A DNA stretch of 64,000 nucleotides from Enoplolaimus lenunculus (Eukaryota > Nematoda > Enoplea > Enoplida > Thoracostomopsidae), in the NCBI GenBank assembly GCA_030248215.1, contig JASANG010000916.1, positions 1-64,000 of the forward strand, given 5' to 3'. Positions 40,435 to 51,464 of the stretch are shown here, piece by piece. The notes beneath the pieces were generated by a model. That model had not been told where the DNA came from and ran no database searches. It was given only the letters and a program-made list of their open reading frames with translations. Made by a program: the position numbers and the translations under genes. Position 1 is the stretch's first letter. Each line of letters opens with the position of its first letter.

Positions 40435-40556
40435 ATTCAGGCTCCTAGCTGAGATGTGAAGGTAATCAAACACCCCCACTGCAGTGTGCGTGGCTCTGGT
40501 TCTCGCTTGAAATTGGGTTTCGATTGAAATAGAACATGTTGTGAGAAAGAATTAAT
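40435..40556 (+). mobile_element. Decayed family C fragment
   Basis: CTCCTAGCTGAGATGTGAAGG...GTTGTGAGAAAGAATTAA is a faded tRNA-like half of family C. Confidence 0.4.
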
Positions 40557-40580
40557 GAAAAATGTTTCAATTACTTCGAT

Positions 40581-40806
40581 AGTGACCCCGATAAAGGGAG
40601 GCGGTTGATATATATTTGGCCTCTCCAGCGATTACCCCCTGTTATCGGTTACGGACTGTTGTTTATTTTTATCTGCCCTTCTTTACTGATATATACTGTC
40701 CGTTGAATTAAACGTTTATTTGTCTTACGTCAATAGCTTGAGCGACATGAACTTTCAAAACTTAAGTAAACTTTTGAACACAACTTTATTTGGTCCTGGA
40801 CAGTTA
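40581..40806 (-). mobile_element. Family D MITE, truncated
   Basis: AGTGACCCCGATAAAGGGAGG begins the copy and GGCCTCTCC, GTTACGGACTG and TTATTTGGTCCTGGA follow in family D order, then it stops. Confidence 0.7.
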
Positions 40807-42115
40807 TGGTCGATAAAATTAGAAAAAGCTCGCAAACTATAAAACATTCCTTTAAATTTCCTTTTCAGTTTGCTCCCCAACTTTTACTACAAATAATTAC
40901 TTGAAATTTGCCGTGCAGAACATATATTTTTCTATGACGGTGGTTAATGAGTAAAACTCTCTACGAGAATAGTTGTCAAAAAGAAACTTGATGGTATTAA
41001 TCTCACTGTGTTCCTTCGAACAGATGATAGGTAGCCACCTATGGCCCAGCTCTTTCTCAAGTATTTCTTATGTTGGCAATTTTTGTATAATTGTATATAA
41101 TTCTTTTTATCTGATATATTTAGTGATGAGAAATAAAACAAGCTAATGTAACATCTCCGAAATTTACATAGCTATGTGCATCTAAAACAAATTTTTACCT
41201 TTCCGCGTTTATTCGGCCAGAACTGAGTGTTGAAAACATAGTTTCGTACTCGTAACCCATTACGCTTTAGCGTTATATACAAATCTGGCTCAATGTTTGC
41301 GAGAGAATATCGCTTGTTTAGGTTTTCGATTCTTTTTCACTTGCTGGGTTTATTGCTTAAAGATGGCTGCAATTGAGTTATTGTTATTGAAAACAATATT
41401 TTATAATGTAGTACGTTTTCATCAGTTATTAAATCCCCTAATAGAAACAAGGTTTTAAAATGTTTGTCTTCGCATGGTTTTTGCTATACAGCTCACGTTG
41501 CTTTGAGGGCCGTTCTGCGGTTCCGGGATAACAATACACAAGAGTGCAGCGCACAGCCGCGACGGCATTCAGCGTACCATGGGCCTTAGCTAATGTACAA
41601 CGTTTTAGTTCTAAGTGGAAAATAGGGTGCGTTCCTGCGAGGTTTCGATACAATAATTGATGGCCGACAGATTTTCAGTCCAGCGCGTATATATGAGCCA
41701 CATATTTTTTACTGCAGCTGCATATGAAGGCACTGCCTGCATATACAGGAGCATTTTAGCGGTGTGCAGCATCAGCATGAGGTTGTTACTTGCCGAAGCA
41801 ATAGTTGAATAAAACTTCGCGCGCGAAGCGAGCGAAAATTAACGCCCATTTTTACGTTTATTTCCTGTACAAAATGTTAATTTGGAAACGACCGCTTGGA
41901 AAAATACATTGGTAATAAATACTGTAGTAACACGGTTTATTTTAGCCAACGTTGTACCTCTGTCTGAGCCACATAGGACGCCTGTCGTACTGCTTATATT
42001 GTCGACTACATGTACTCTAGGGACGTAACCTGTTGGCTAGCACTGCGTACCCTTAATTAGCATGAACAGACCAAGTACAAGAATACGTAGGTAATGTATT
42101 CTGATTTGGATACAA
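40807..42115. other. Intergenic, upstream of the 42176 gene
   Basis: No family motif or transposon end is seen. CpG-containing TCGCGCGCGAAGCGAGCG occurs at 41817-41834, and a minus frame of 71 codons at 41438-41653 shows no domain. Parts may be regulatory. Confidence 0.3.
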
Positions 42116-42123
42116 GAGAGAAA

Positions 42124-42130
42124 TATAAAA
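42124..42130 (+). promoter_or_regulatory. Possible TATA box
   Basis: TATAAAA lies 46 bases before the ATG at 42176, which would leave a very short 5' leader if transcription starts about 30 bases on. Position is the only support. Confidence 0.25.
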
Positions 42131-42175
42131 TAGCCGCTAATCAGGGAACTATTTCTTTATTTAATCTAAATAAAC

Positions 42176-42386
42176 ATGCAGAATGGTTCCGTCATCCAGG
42201 TACGATACAAAAAAAGTGAGTCAAATACCGACACTGCTTGTTGTTCGCGAGATAACTTAACGTCGAAGCAGACTGAGTCTTCACCAGTAAATTTGCCTTC
42301 TGTTAAGGGTCCTGCGAAGGGCAGTCGACCGTTGTCCATAATCTCAGAAGAAGCATGTCGTTCAGTGGAGACGTTAATTAAATTAG
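42176..42386 (+). CDS. Unrecognised membrane protein, exon 1
   Basis: The ATG at 42176 (AAACATGC) opens MQNGSVIQVRYKKSESNTDT and then 50 more codons ending RPLSIISEEACRSVETLIKLG. The donor is GTAAAG, phase 1. An overlapping minus-strand frame of similar length has no splice support. Confidence 0.7.
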
Positions 42387-45300
42387 GTAAAGCAACATAT
42401 ATGTATCTATACGTATGTATCAGTTTTGTGTTTGTGCAATGGAGAATGGACGTTCCGTCGCTGCTTGTAGTCCATTTCGCAGTTTCATGCATTTACAAAA
42501 GATGCACTTGAATTTGTTGCTTATTAACAATTGATCCCACAGAGACCGTTCAATTTTGATAACGTTCGTTGCTGACAATATATGGGTAACAAAACAAGTG
42601 CTTGATGTCTGATGTGATGTAGATAAGGTTTAATTTTCCTTACATGAATATAAACGTACGTAATTCTTATAGATTGTGTACAAGGAACAAACGATTCGCA
42701 AGGTTATTTGCTATATAAAGCACGAAAACGAGGGCAAGAATCTCGACAACAGCAGGTAAGTATACATACATATATACGTTCTTATAACTGCAAATATACC
42801 TATTAAATACACGTATATACATATAAACTATGTAGACATTGAGTGCCATGATATGCCTATCTGTATAGTAAAACAGTAATTGAATTAATACGTGCGTACC
42901 TATATATGTCACCTGTGTATTTTGAAAAGTTGAACATAGTTATCATAAACCAAAGTACTTGAATAGTTATTAATGGGATTCAAAGGCCGCTTCAGTCCTA
43001 TTGCAAGTCACATCATTATATCAGGTATAAACAGCTGTTCGACTCCGGCTGCGAACACCCTAATGAATGTACCGCACCGGATATTGGATATCAACGATCA
43101 GTTGAATATTTGCCTTTTACAATTACAACGAATCATATTTTTCGAATTTCGATGTATTCTTTTTCACCATTTTCTGGCATCAAAAATTAGCGCCGTGGCC
43201 CTTGATATGTTTAGTTTAGAATGTATTTAGTTTGTAGACACAAATGAATGTTGCTTGAAAAGCAAAAACTAAACAATTGTATAGTTTGCATATTTTTCGA
43301 TGTATCACCCGGCTTGTATTTAGTTCAGATCCCATTCAAAGTTCACTATCGTTCAGTATTTTTGATATGATCGCAATTTGCCAAGTTTTACAGGGTCTGA
43401 AGTTCGCCAAATATATAAGTTTCGATCGCGTAGTTTCATGCAGCACGTTGTTATCGAGTTTGTGATGAGCCGCTATGAAATGGAAATATTTGGCAATCTC
43501 GTATATTGGAACCAGTTGCCGATTTTTTGCCTGAGGCATATATCTGGTCGCCCCTACTTAGTTTGCTGCAGTGCGTATTTTGGTAGTTGACTAAATGTGT
43601 GGTCTGCTAATATTGTGGTCCTATGCGTACAGCTAGATTATATAGTTTGAATCAGAGCAGGTCTATTTCATTCGGCACGACTCAATGTTTAATCTGGTTA
43701 TCGTTTAGCGCACTGTTTGATGAAGATAAATTTACCGTTGGTGCTTAACATACATATATACGTAAATATATACGTATATATAAAGTAACAGAATTTTAGT
43801 GAGCAATAGGCGGCTACATTTTGTATATTATAGTACAGGTATTTTGATTTTTTCGCTCATAATTTTTATGTTTGTTTTGCTGAATATACTGAGAGTTCTA
43901 GATATCTGTGTGCATACGTACATATACTTACATGATCGAATTTTGATATGCTGTCCTGGCGGCAATATATCAGGCATCAATATCGACAAAACCGGACAGC
44001 TTGTGTATACTTGTTCTGCTAGTTTTGCTTTTGACATCCATCCATATCCGGAATGCAAAATAATTAAATATATACCACATCAAATCTTTAAAAATATAGT
44101 TTCAGCATTTCACTTTAATCAGCTACGCACGTACGTATGTCTGACAATGCGACTGCTCAACTGCTAAGTTTTTTTACCACATTTTAGGCGTGCGTTTCAT
44201 CTTTTTGGTCAAAATAGTGTTCTCGTTGTTCTAAGTAGGCATAGTATGCAATCATTCGTAAGCGAAACCGGTGCATTATGTATGTATAGTGTGTTTTAGG
44301 CTAACCTAGGTGGCTGACGAATGACGGGCCCGGTAAACACAAGAGTTCTTACGTAGTAGCTGGATACCGAAATGTGATTTGTTAGCGTCCTAGGTCGTCG
44401 GAGGGAGGGCTTGGCCAAGGGGAAGCCTTCGACATGCTTTTGTAGGTAGATAGTGGAATTTTTAGCGGGGTTCGTTTAGTAATGCTAACTTCCAAATTGT
44501 ATTAAAGGCACATTACCCAAGAATAAACCTGAGATCGCCAGTCAGGTCGTCAGCCAGCTCTCAACGTACTGGCGGTGGGCAAAATAATTTGAGGAGGGGC
44601 ATACAATTGAAATGACACAGTTACAAGCGGGGCCAAAATTGTTCTAGGGAGCCGGAGTTCCCTTTACCTAGTGCCTTCGGGCTCAGCTGCAGTGTTGGGT
44701 GAGTATGGTCTCAGCTGCCTGTGGTACGAACGTACTTAAGTGAAACTTATTTTGGGTAATCAATGCTATCGATTCTCAAGTGGCGTCGAGGTGTTGGCAC
44801 TGGTTCGAAGTAAAATGACGGCAAAGGTGTTTTTATTTTGCTTTTTTATTGTCTCTTGGGGTGAGACATTTCTTTAGGTGGTTTTAGGCCAAATGGTATT
44901 TGCAGTAGGCGAAGATATAGTTTTATTTATTTTTATTTATACGGCGAACACATTTTTGAATTGAGAGAGAAAATTAGATTGGACCGGATCTGAACCGAAA
45001 TAGGTTGTTGAGTAGCCATTTTGATGCCAGTTGTTTAATATTAAGTTGGTTTGTATGATTTATGGCCGGTAGGAATTTGGGCAGTTTTATTTTAAGATTG
45101 CGAAAATTTTGAACGTATACGTGCGTTTATATATAACTTGCAGGGAGGTTAACATATCACGGTGCAACCGGAATTCCGGTTCCAGCAATTTTTGACCTTC
45201 CAGTTCCGGTAAATTTTTTACCGGAATTAAAAATTGCGGTATTAAATTTTGGTCGGTGGAAATTAAGATATTTTACTAAAAAATAACAATAAAAATTAAG

Positions 45301-48300
45301 TAGATTTCATTTGTATAGTATATCAACCTTGACAATCGCCTAAAATAAACCATCGGAGGTACATAGAGTGCGCTTGCGTTGATTATGAAAATCTAAAATA
45401 CAGCCGATAAAGTGAATACCCATCTTCAACTAAGATTTATTTAACTCAAAATATTGCGAAAAAGAAAATTAAAATGATTTTTTCGGTGGCATGTATTTTT
45501 CATTTTTGGTTCCAGTTCCGGTAATTTTTTCAAATTCCGGTTCCTGCTCCGGTATATTGTAATTTCGGTTGTACCCTGATATATACATACGAAATGCTTT
45601 TTACGTTGCTCACGGAATCTTTCAGTTTTTTGTATGCAGAGAACTGCAGCACAAAAGGCTACTAAAGAAACGCTTTTTTGTGCTCGTAAGAACGCTATTT
45701 TAGCATTGACGTAAACATATTTTATAAAAGCGATACGCGTTTTGTTTCCTTAATACGATTCGTAGCTCAAATCACGACAAAAGCATTAAAGGCGTAAAAC
45801 GTATATGACATCAAACAAAATACATTGCAGCTGCGGTTTCGGCAACTGCCGGTTTCTGATACGTATTGAGTTATCCGGTTCCAGCATTTTTTAATATCCG
45901 GTTGAACCCTGATATAACTATCGACACGAGCGGTAAAACGTTTCCGATTCCCCGACTTTAATATCGATTTCGATTAAATTAAATTCCGTTTGGCACCCTG
46001 TTGTATACGTTATAAAGTGATAGCTTACGTTTTTTTAAATTTAACAACGCATTAAAATGTGCGTTCCTTGTGATTTTCATATTTTTAAATGGAACCGGGT
46101 GTGATCACTTAAGGAGTGTATATAAAAATGGCTATGCCCCCGGCAAATAACGTGTTGGCCCCGGGGGCATCTCTACACGGTGCTAACGCTGAAAAGTTGC
46201 ATTTACGTACAATTATTCTGGGTTTATGGGTATAAACAGGTCACGGTGATAAATGTATTGAAGTGTGAGATAATGCGGTGTATAATGAGATAAACGATTT
46301 TGATTTGCTTGGGTGGGGGGCTAAGTAATAAATAAATAAATGTTAGAGACATTGTGTACAACATTTGCTTGTGGCTGACTTAATTGTATTTGATGTCATT
46401 TTATGGTTTGACTTATGTGCAATACTGTTGAAATGTTAGGTTGCTATGTAAAGTGAAAGTGGTATAGAAATTGTAAGCTGATATTATAGCTTGGTTATAT
46501 GGAATTTTTCATGTGAAAAATTGAAAAATGTTTTAAATATTTTTCATTCATGGATAAGCTGAGCAGCCAAAATTGATAAAAACACAGGATGTATATATAA
46601 CAGGCACGAATCTAAGGCAATTCGTCGCCGGACAATTTGTCGCCCAGCAGGATCCGAAAGTCTATGAATACATGTAAGCATAAACCTGAGCATAGTGATG
46701 CGCGGCAAATTGTCGAGTTGGTGAAATTCGGGTTATAAGTTGTTGGGCGACAATTGTCGTCATACCAACAGGAACATGAATCGACTTTGCTATAACTTAA
46801 GGGCCTTACCACAAAGGTTCAACTGGAATTCCGGTTCCGGTCGGAACTCCATCGAAAATTTAATTCATTTTCCTGTTCCTGCATTCAAAGATGCAGGGAC
46901 CGGAATTTTTTACGGTTTCGTGGCAAATTATTCCTAATCATTTAAATATTGGAAAGTTTGTCTTCAAAAATTGTTATTTCGAAATAAGTGTTTTCCAACC
47001 ATTTCAATTATGTTAATAAACTCTATGTATTGTGTTTTTACAAATCTCGAATGGCTGAAAATTCGTTTAAGTCATTTTTTGACAAGTTTTTATAAACTAC
47101 GTCAGAAATTCGGTGAGGAAAATTATTTCAAATTCCGGTTATTCCTGTTACGGTTCATGCAAAAAAATTAAATTCTCTGTTCCGGCAAAATTTAGTTCCT
47201 GCTGAAACCCTGCTTCCCACTAAACCAAACAGAATAAACCTGGGCCTAAGCCTAAGCGTCTCTAAACCATTATAGATAATTTTGAAACTGCCTCCGGCCA
47301 AATCAAGGTTCCTATTTTTAGCATCCTACAAATTCTGCTGCGTCAAATAGCGATGCTCTGTGCAATTTCAATTATACATTATCGTTATCGTGGTTGAATC
47401 CGTACGTTTGGTTGACTACGTTATGGTTGTGGGTACTGTGGCTGCTGAATTTACTTCAAAGCAGTGTTAGGAAAACCGTTTGTGACGATGTGTCAAATCA
47501 CACCTATTCCGGTGAAATTCGGTCAGTTTCGTTCAGTTTGAATCACGACAGACGACACTGTGAAATTCAAACCAATGAATACTGCGAGCGGTGTGTGTCG
47601 CCGGGAACCGGGTCTGAAAAATTAGTCGAAGTTGAAAAGTTAAACACTCTGTCGTCAAGGGAGGTAACCACTTGCGTATCTGGAGCTGATATTGCTGGTT
47701 GCGGTGAAAATCGCGATTCGAACGAACGTGAAGTACAAGGTTTTACCTCAACAACACCCACAATAACACCGTTAGTGCTGGTGTACAATGATCCGTGTTT
47801 AGATCGTTTTATATTTAATGGTAAATTATTGGATAAAACTGTAATTGTTGAAGGTAATACTGATGGTAAGTGTACGCAATTATCGCCAGGTTATCCGATC
47901 AATTTAACGGTGAATTTAAGTAACCGTAATTGTGCCAGTATCAGCAGTAGCGGTAGCACTGACATTGACGCAAATCAATATAACAACGATATAAGTAAAA
48001 CCAACGACTGTATAAAGCTAAATAATGAAAATGCGCACGGTTGCAACGGTAACAACGGCAACATAAACGTCGACAACAACGACAACAACAACAACAACAA
48101 CGATAATTGTAATAAATGTAATAATAACAACAACGACATAAGCAACGAACAACATAATAGTGATTTTTGTACTACGGGTATGGAGCGTATTGCGATATTA
48201 AATTCGATATTAATGCAAGACGATTACGCCGACACGATTCGATATCATCATCCGCTACTGGCGAGTGAATTTAAATTTTCAAATTTCAAACCCGATTTAA

Positions 48301-49994
48301 AATTATTGGATCAAAATCACAATTGTCTGTATGGGCGGCAACTTCAAAGTTGTGCCATTCGCGATGAGCGAGAAACGGCAGCGACTGAGGCGGAGTTGGA
48401 AAGTTTGGCGACGATTGGAAATTTGGAAATTTCAGAAACGGAAAATGGTGAAACTGTTGGATGTGAAAATTGGAAAAATTCGGATAGGACAAATTGTGAC
48501 GTTTTGGGAATCACATATTGTGACGTTTTGGAACGCAACAACGGTGACGTTTCGGATCGAACAGATTGTGACATTTTAGAACTGATGAGTCCTGACGAGT
48601 TGAATTTTGAATTTGAACGATTGCTCCGTGTAGAAAATCGATCTGATCTTGGGACGAAATGCGCCAATGTGAGTAAGGATACTGTAGCACTGTCTGTTTC
48701 TGTGGTTGATGGTACTAGTAGCAGTAGTAGCAGTAGTATTGTAGGGTTGCGTGAGCATGAAGTGTCTTGTGGCACCAGTACCAGTTATGCTATTGATTTA
48801 CAGCCTTGTGGATCATGTCGCCGTGCTAGTACGGTTCAGCATGCTGACAGTGTTGTAGACGAGCGTAGCGTTGCGCTAAATAGTGATTGCAGTAGGCGAT
48901 CGCGTAGCGATATAGAAAATGACGTTTCTAGTTGCATGCCTGTTGCTAGTTTGTCGTTGTCTTGTCGTGTGATTAGTGAAATTGCTAGTGGTAAAAATGA
49001 TCTAAACACGGTTAGTCAAGCCGAACCGTGTGAAAATGGTAAGTTGAGTGCGAAAGGTTCGCGTGGACAGCATGACAACAACAGTAATCGTTGTTGGGAC
49101 AGTGATAACAAGAGCGGTAACGCAAAGGAGCAGAGCGTAGACTGTTTTGTTGGGAACGGCGAGATTTTAGACTCAGGCGTTAATAATTTTGAGGTAAAAC
49201 ACAACGGTTGTTCGCTGTGGGATTCGGACAGACACAGTTGTCGTTTGGAATACGTTCTGGACGATGCTGCTCAGGATAGTTTGGTTGTATGCTCAGACAC
49301 TGTGGATCTAGTAGATGGCGATGTCGCCGCAAAGGAGAATGCATCGAGCCAGCTGGATCGCAAGCAGTCTAGAGTGATGGCGGAGTTTAGAGGATTAGAA
49401 ACTTTTTCGAAGAAAAGTTCAAGAAGTTGCTCGGATTTCAGTCACAATTTTGGATCGTTTGAAAACGTTGATATTTACAATGCAGAACAGGAAGAGGATA
49501 GTGTGAGTTCACCTGATGATCGCTTCACCGTTGAGTTTAATGTAGAACAGGGCTGTATGGATTTGTACGAATATGACAATGGTTGTGATGATACGGTAGT
49601 GGATTTGAAGTATGATGACGTGCTTTTGAGTTTATCTTGTGGCCAGATTCCAGTGTCTGATTCATGTCCTCTGTTTGACTATGATTGTGAACACCAAGAA
49701 CTGCAACAACAACAACGACAACAGCAACAAGAACAACGACAACAGCAACAAGAACAACGAAAACAAGTGCAACATCAAAATGATTGTTGTGGGCAAGAAA
49801 TACAAGCAGACGAATTGTTGGAGTCACAGTTTGATATTTCGCCATCGATTTGGGACGGCGTTTTTGAACAGCAACGAAAATGGTCGATCACAACGTCGCA
49901 GTGTTTGACTGATATTCAACCAGTGGAGTTTGTTGTTGATTTTACTGAGTGTCTTTCGACGCGTTGCGATGCGGCTTATGATTGCTGCCAGTAA
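42176..49994 (+). CDS. Unrecognised 988-residue single-pass membrane protein (gene span, three exons)
   Basis: Exons 42176-42386, 42673-42755 and 47322-49994 join in phases 1 and 0 with GTAAAG and GTAAGT donors and T-rich TAG acceptors. The first 120 residues are polar and basic (including YLLYKARKRGQESRQQQ), followed by one strongly hydrophobic, tryptophan-rich segment, about residues 122-143 (WLNPYVWLTTLWLWVLWLLN). The remaining 840 residues have no domain that I recognise: acidic, Ser/Asn/Cys-rich, with an Asn-rich tract near residues 325-375 and a Gln-rich tract near 890-920. By the positive-inside rule the basic N-terminus should be cytosolic, which would put the long C-terminal part in the lumen or outside; a hairpin that keeps both ends in the cytosol is equally possible. 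The 4.6-kb intron holds no full-length MITE that I could define. Function unknown. Confidence 0.75.
42673..42755 (+). CDS. Unrecognised membrane protein, exon 2
   Basis: After TTCTTATAG the 83-bp exon reads (D)CVQGTNDSQGYLLYKARKRG then QESRQQQ and ends at a consensus GTAAGT donor in phase 0. It is too short to stand as an independent frame; phase continuity with both neighbours is the evidence. Confidence 0.7.
42757..45150. other. Large intron, left part
   Basis: The region has several TATATACGTA microsatellite patches (42765-42850 and 43745-43790) and overlapping short frames on both strands. No transposon family of this window was recognised. A 122-codon plus frame at 43799-44167 is hydrophobic but unsupported. 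Confidence 0.35.
45159..45578. mobile_element. Family H hAT-like element, CCGG-rich ends
   Basis: CGGTGCAACCGGAATTCCGG on the left and CCGGTATATTGTAATTTCGGTTGTACCCTG on the right are inverted ends. The interior has no coding frame. Confidence 0.7.
45835..45990. mobile_element. Family H fragments
   Basis: GCCGGTTTCTGATACG, ATCCGGTTCCAGCATTTTTT and ATCCGGTTGAACCCTGAT mark one right end; a second piece ends CCGTTTGGCACCCTG. Confidence 0.5.
46132..46169. other. GC-rich hairpin
   Basis: ATGCCCCCGG and CCGGGGGCAT form a 10-bp perfect stem around a 17-base loop, in an otherwise AT-rich intron. Confidence 0.6.
46610..46765. mobile_element. Small element with CGACAATTTGTCGCC repeats
   Basis: GGCAATTCGTCGCCGGACAA, GGCAAATTGTCGAG and GTTGGGCGACAATTGTCGTC are short inverted variants of one sequence, the same as the pieces at 16885 and 36295. 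Confidence 0.4.
46812..47212. mobile_element. Family H element, decayed
   Basis: CAAAGGTTCAACTGGAATTCCGG begins and TTAGTTCCTGCTGAAACCCTG ends the copy. It stops about 110 bp before the large exon at 47322. Confidence 0.6.
47322..49994 (+). CDS. Unrecognised membrane protein, large last exon
   Basis: The acceptor TCCTATTTTTAG precedes 890 codons ending in TAA. Sequence before 47394 (HPTNSAASNSDALCNFNYTL) is in frame, so the exon begins upstream of the first usable start codon. The hydrophobic, Trp-rich segment lies at 47391-47456, the Asn-rich tract at about 48000-48140 and the Gln-rich tract at about 49700-49775. A GTAAGC at 49990 could be a donor that removes the stop and extends the protein. 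Overlapping frames on both strands inside it are shadows. Confidence 0.85.
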   Translation, partial: HPTNSAASNSDALCNFNYTLSLSWLNPYVWLTTLWLWVLWLLNLLQSSVRKTVCDDVSNHTYSGEIRSVSFSLNHDRRHCEIQTNEYCERCVSPGTGSEKLVEVEKLNTLSSREVTTCVSGADIAGCGENRDSNEREVQGFTSTTPTITPLVLVYNDPCLDRFIFNGKLLDKTVIVEGNTDGKCTQLSPGYPINLTVNLSNRNCASISSSGSTDIDANQYNNDISKTNDCIKLNNENAHGCNGNNGNINVDNNDNNNNNNDNCNKCNNNNNDISNEQHNSDFCTTGMERIAILNSILMQDDYADTIRYHHPLLASEFKFSNFKPDLKLLDQNHNCLYGRQLQSCAIRDERETAATEAELESLATIGNLEISETENGETVGCENWKNSDRTNCDVLGITYCDVLERNNGDVSDRTDCDILELMSPDELNFEFERLLRVENRSDLGTKCANVSKDTVALSVSVVDGTSSSSSSSIVGLREHEVSCGTSTSYAIDLQPCGSCRRASTVQHADSVVDERSVALNSDCSRRSRSDIENDVSSCMPVASLSLSCRVISEIASGKNDLNTVSQAEPCENGKLSAKGSRGQHDNNSNRCWDSDNKSGNAKEQSVDCFVGNGEILDSGVNNFEVKHNGCSLWDSDRHSCRLEYVLDDAAQDSLVVCSDTVDLVDGDVAAKENASSQLDRKQSRVMAEFRGLETFSKKSSRSCSDFSHNFGSFENVDIYNAEQEEDSVSSPDDRFTVEFNVEQGCMDLYEYDNGCDDTVVDLKYDDVLLSLSCGQIPVSDSCPLFDYDCEHQELQQQQRQQQQEQRQQQQEQRKQVQHQNDCCGQEIQADELLESQFDISPSIWDGVFEQQRKWSITTSQCLTDIQPVEFVVDFTECLSTRCDAAYDCCQ

Positions 49995-51134
49995 GCGAAT
50001 TAGCGTAAACGATGATACAAAAATTGACAGATTAAGCTGGATAAGATTAGTTGATCCAAAAATTATGCATGACCAAATAATGGGATTCTATGGTAGTACC
50101 TAATCATGATGGTATTGTTTCGTGTTGGCAACCGAATATAGTATACGGTTGTTATAATGCGGGTAGAATAAGTTTGATAAGATTAACGGTAACTGTAGAA
50201 ATTAAGCACGGTATTAAATGGTTGTGCATGAGAGTAAGCATAATTTTGGTTTGGGGCTGATTACAAAATCATTTTTTTTATTTTGATGTATGTAAATCAA
50301 GTGTCTCGGTGAACGTACGTCTGTTGATTACTAATTAATTTTGTAAAAGCATATGGGGCGCGGGTCACTTTTGGCCATGGCTTTGACAACGAAACCGTCG
50401 ATAAGTAATTTTTCGGTTCTTACGGTGTGTCCCTGATGCTCTAAACTGTTTACGTTTATGTATCTATTAAAGTAATGTTTTTCGTTTTTCGTTGGCTTAA
50501 AAAATATGTGCATTACACATATATATATGCAGCTAAACAAATACAATTGCTTGAGCCAGGTTTGAGAAAAAAAGGCAAAATTTGTAGAATTTGGACTAAA
50601 CCTGGTGTTTAGAACCAAACAAAATAAACGTAACCTAATTTTTGAGAGAAATTTTTCTAAGCTAAACAGTTTTATTGTAAAGTTTATTGGAAAAATATAA
50701 TTTTGGCTTTTTCTGCAATTTTTGTTATACCTCCGGCGTGATATATACCCTGCTGGATATGGGCTTGAACCTGATTTGTAATCAAGTTTTTGTTAGCGTT
50801 GCTCTTAGTGCAACATGGCTTTGCATAGGAAGGTCATAGCACCACTTTTTGGCTTTTTTGTTAAGGGTTTTTACTTGGGCATTTTTTGAGTAGGTAACTC
50901 AAGATTCCATTCTAAAGGTTTTATAGGATCGTCGTCTTCCGGCCCAAAATCCGGGGTAGTCTTTTGTTGATGCGTTGTGGACTACACTGTAAATTATAAT
51001 GTGAGCAATCGAGGCGCCCTTAAACGGTTGCTGGCTGCCAGGCTACTAAATACACTTTTATTTTAAAATTTGTAAATTATGTTAGCGAACAACAGCGAAA
51101 TTGTTCAATAGTAAACAACGCTACTCACTCAGCG
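49995..51134. other. Presumed 3' region and spacer
   Basis: No repeat family is recognised. AATAAA at 50633-50638 could serve as a polyadenylation signal for the gene ending at 49994, about 640 bases after its stop. Confidence 0.3.
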
Positions 51135-51464
51135 ATGTGTGCTGATACTACAACTGATTGCAATGCCAATGTTGAATCGCAACCCGTTCAACAAATTGCA
51201 CAACGTACTGCAGCTGATTCGACACAGTCGACGCCTCAAATTGCGTTAAAAATTGCACTTATTCAGTCTCTACTGAAGTGGAAACGGAAATCGCAACAAC
51301 AACAAACTCTTGCCTGTGATATACCATCAACTGGTCAAATACAGAATGCAAGTTGGGTTAATAGTTTTAGAAATGCAATTTTGAGGTTCTTACTTAGCTT
51401 GGTAGTTTTTTTTAGAAAACTGGCTTCGATTTTGGTGGATTTTTTTCGGCTGATTATATATTAG
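51135..51464 (+). CDS. Small possible protein with amphipathic C-terminus
   Basis: The 109-codon frame MCADTTTDCNANVESQPVQQ...LLKWKRKSQQQQ ends in SWVNSFRNAILRFLLSLVVF then FRKLASILVDFFRLIIY. The Trp plus long hydrophobic, Arg-spaced tail looks membrane-associated. It could be a single-exon gene, a first exon of the downstream SLAIN gene (no good donor found), or chance. The frame is open about 90 bases upstream as well. Confidence 0.35.
   Translation: MCADTTTDCNANVESQPVQQIAQRTAADSTQSTPQIALKIALIQSLLKWKRKSQQQQTLACDIPSTGQIQNASWVNSFRNAILRFLLSLVVFFRKLASILVDFFRLIIY

Noticed and set aside
48331-48775. Overlapping frames in both strands within the large exon
   Set aside because: Shadows of the 47322-49994 exon, which has splice continuity and a consistent composition.
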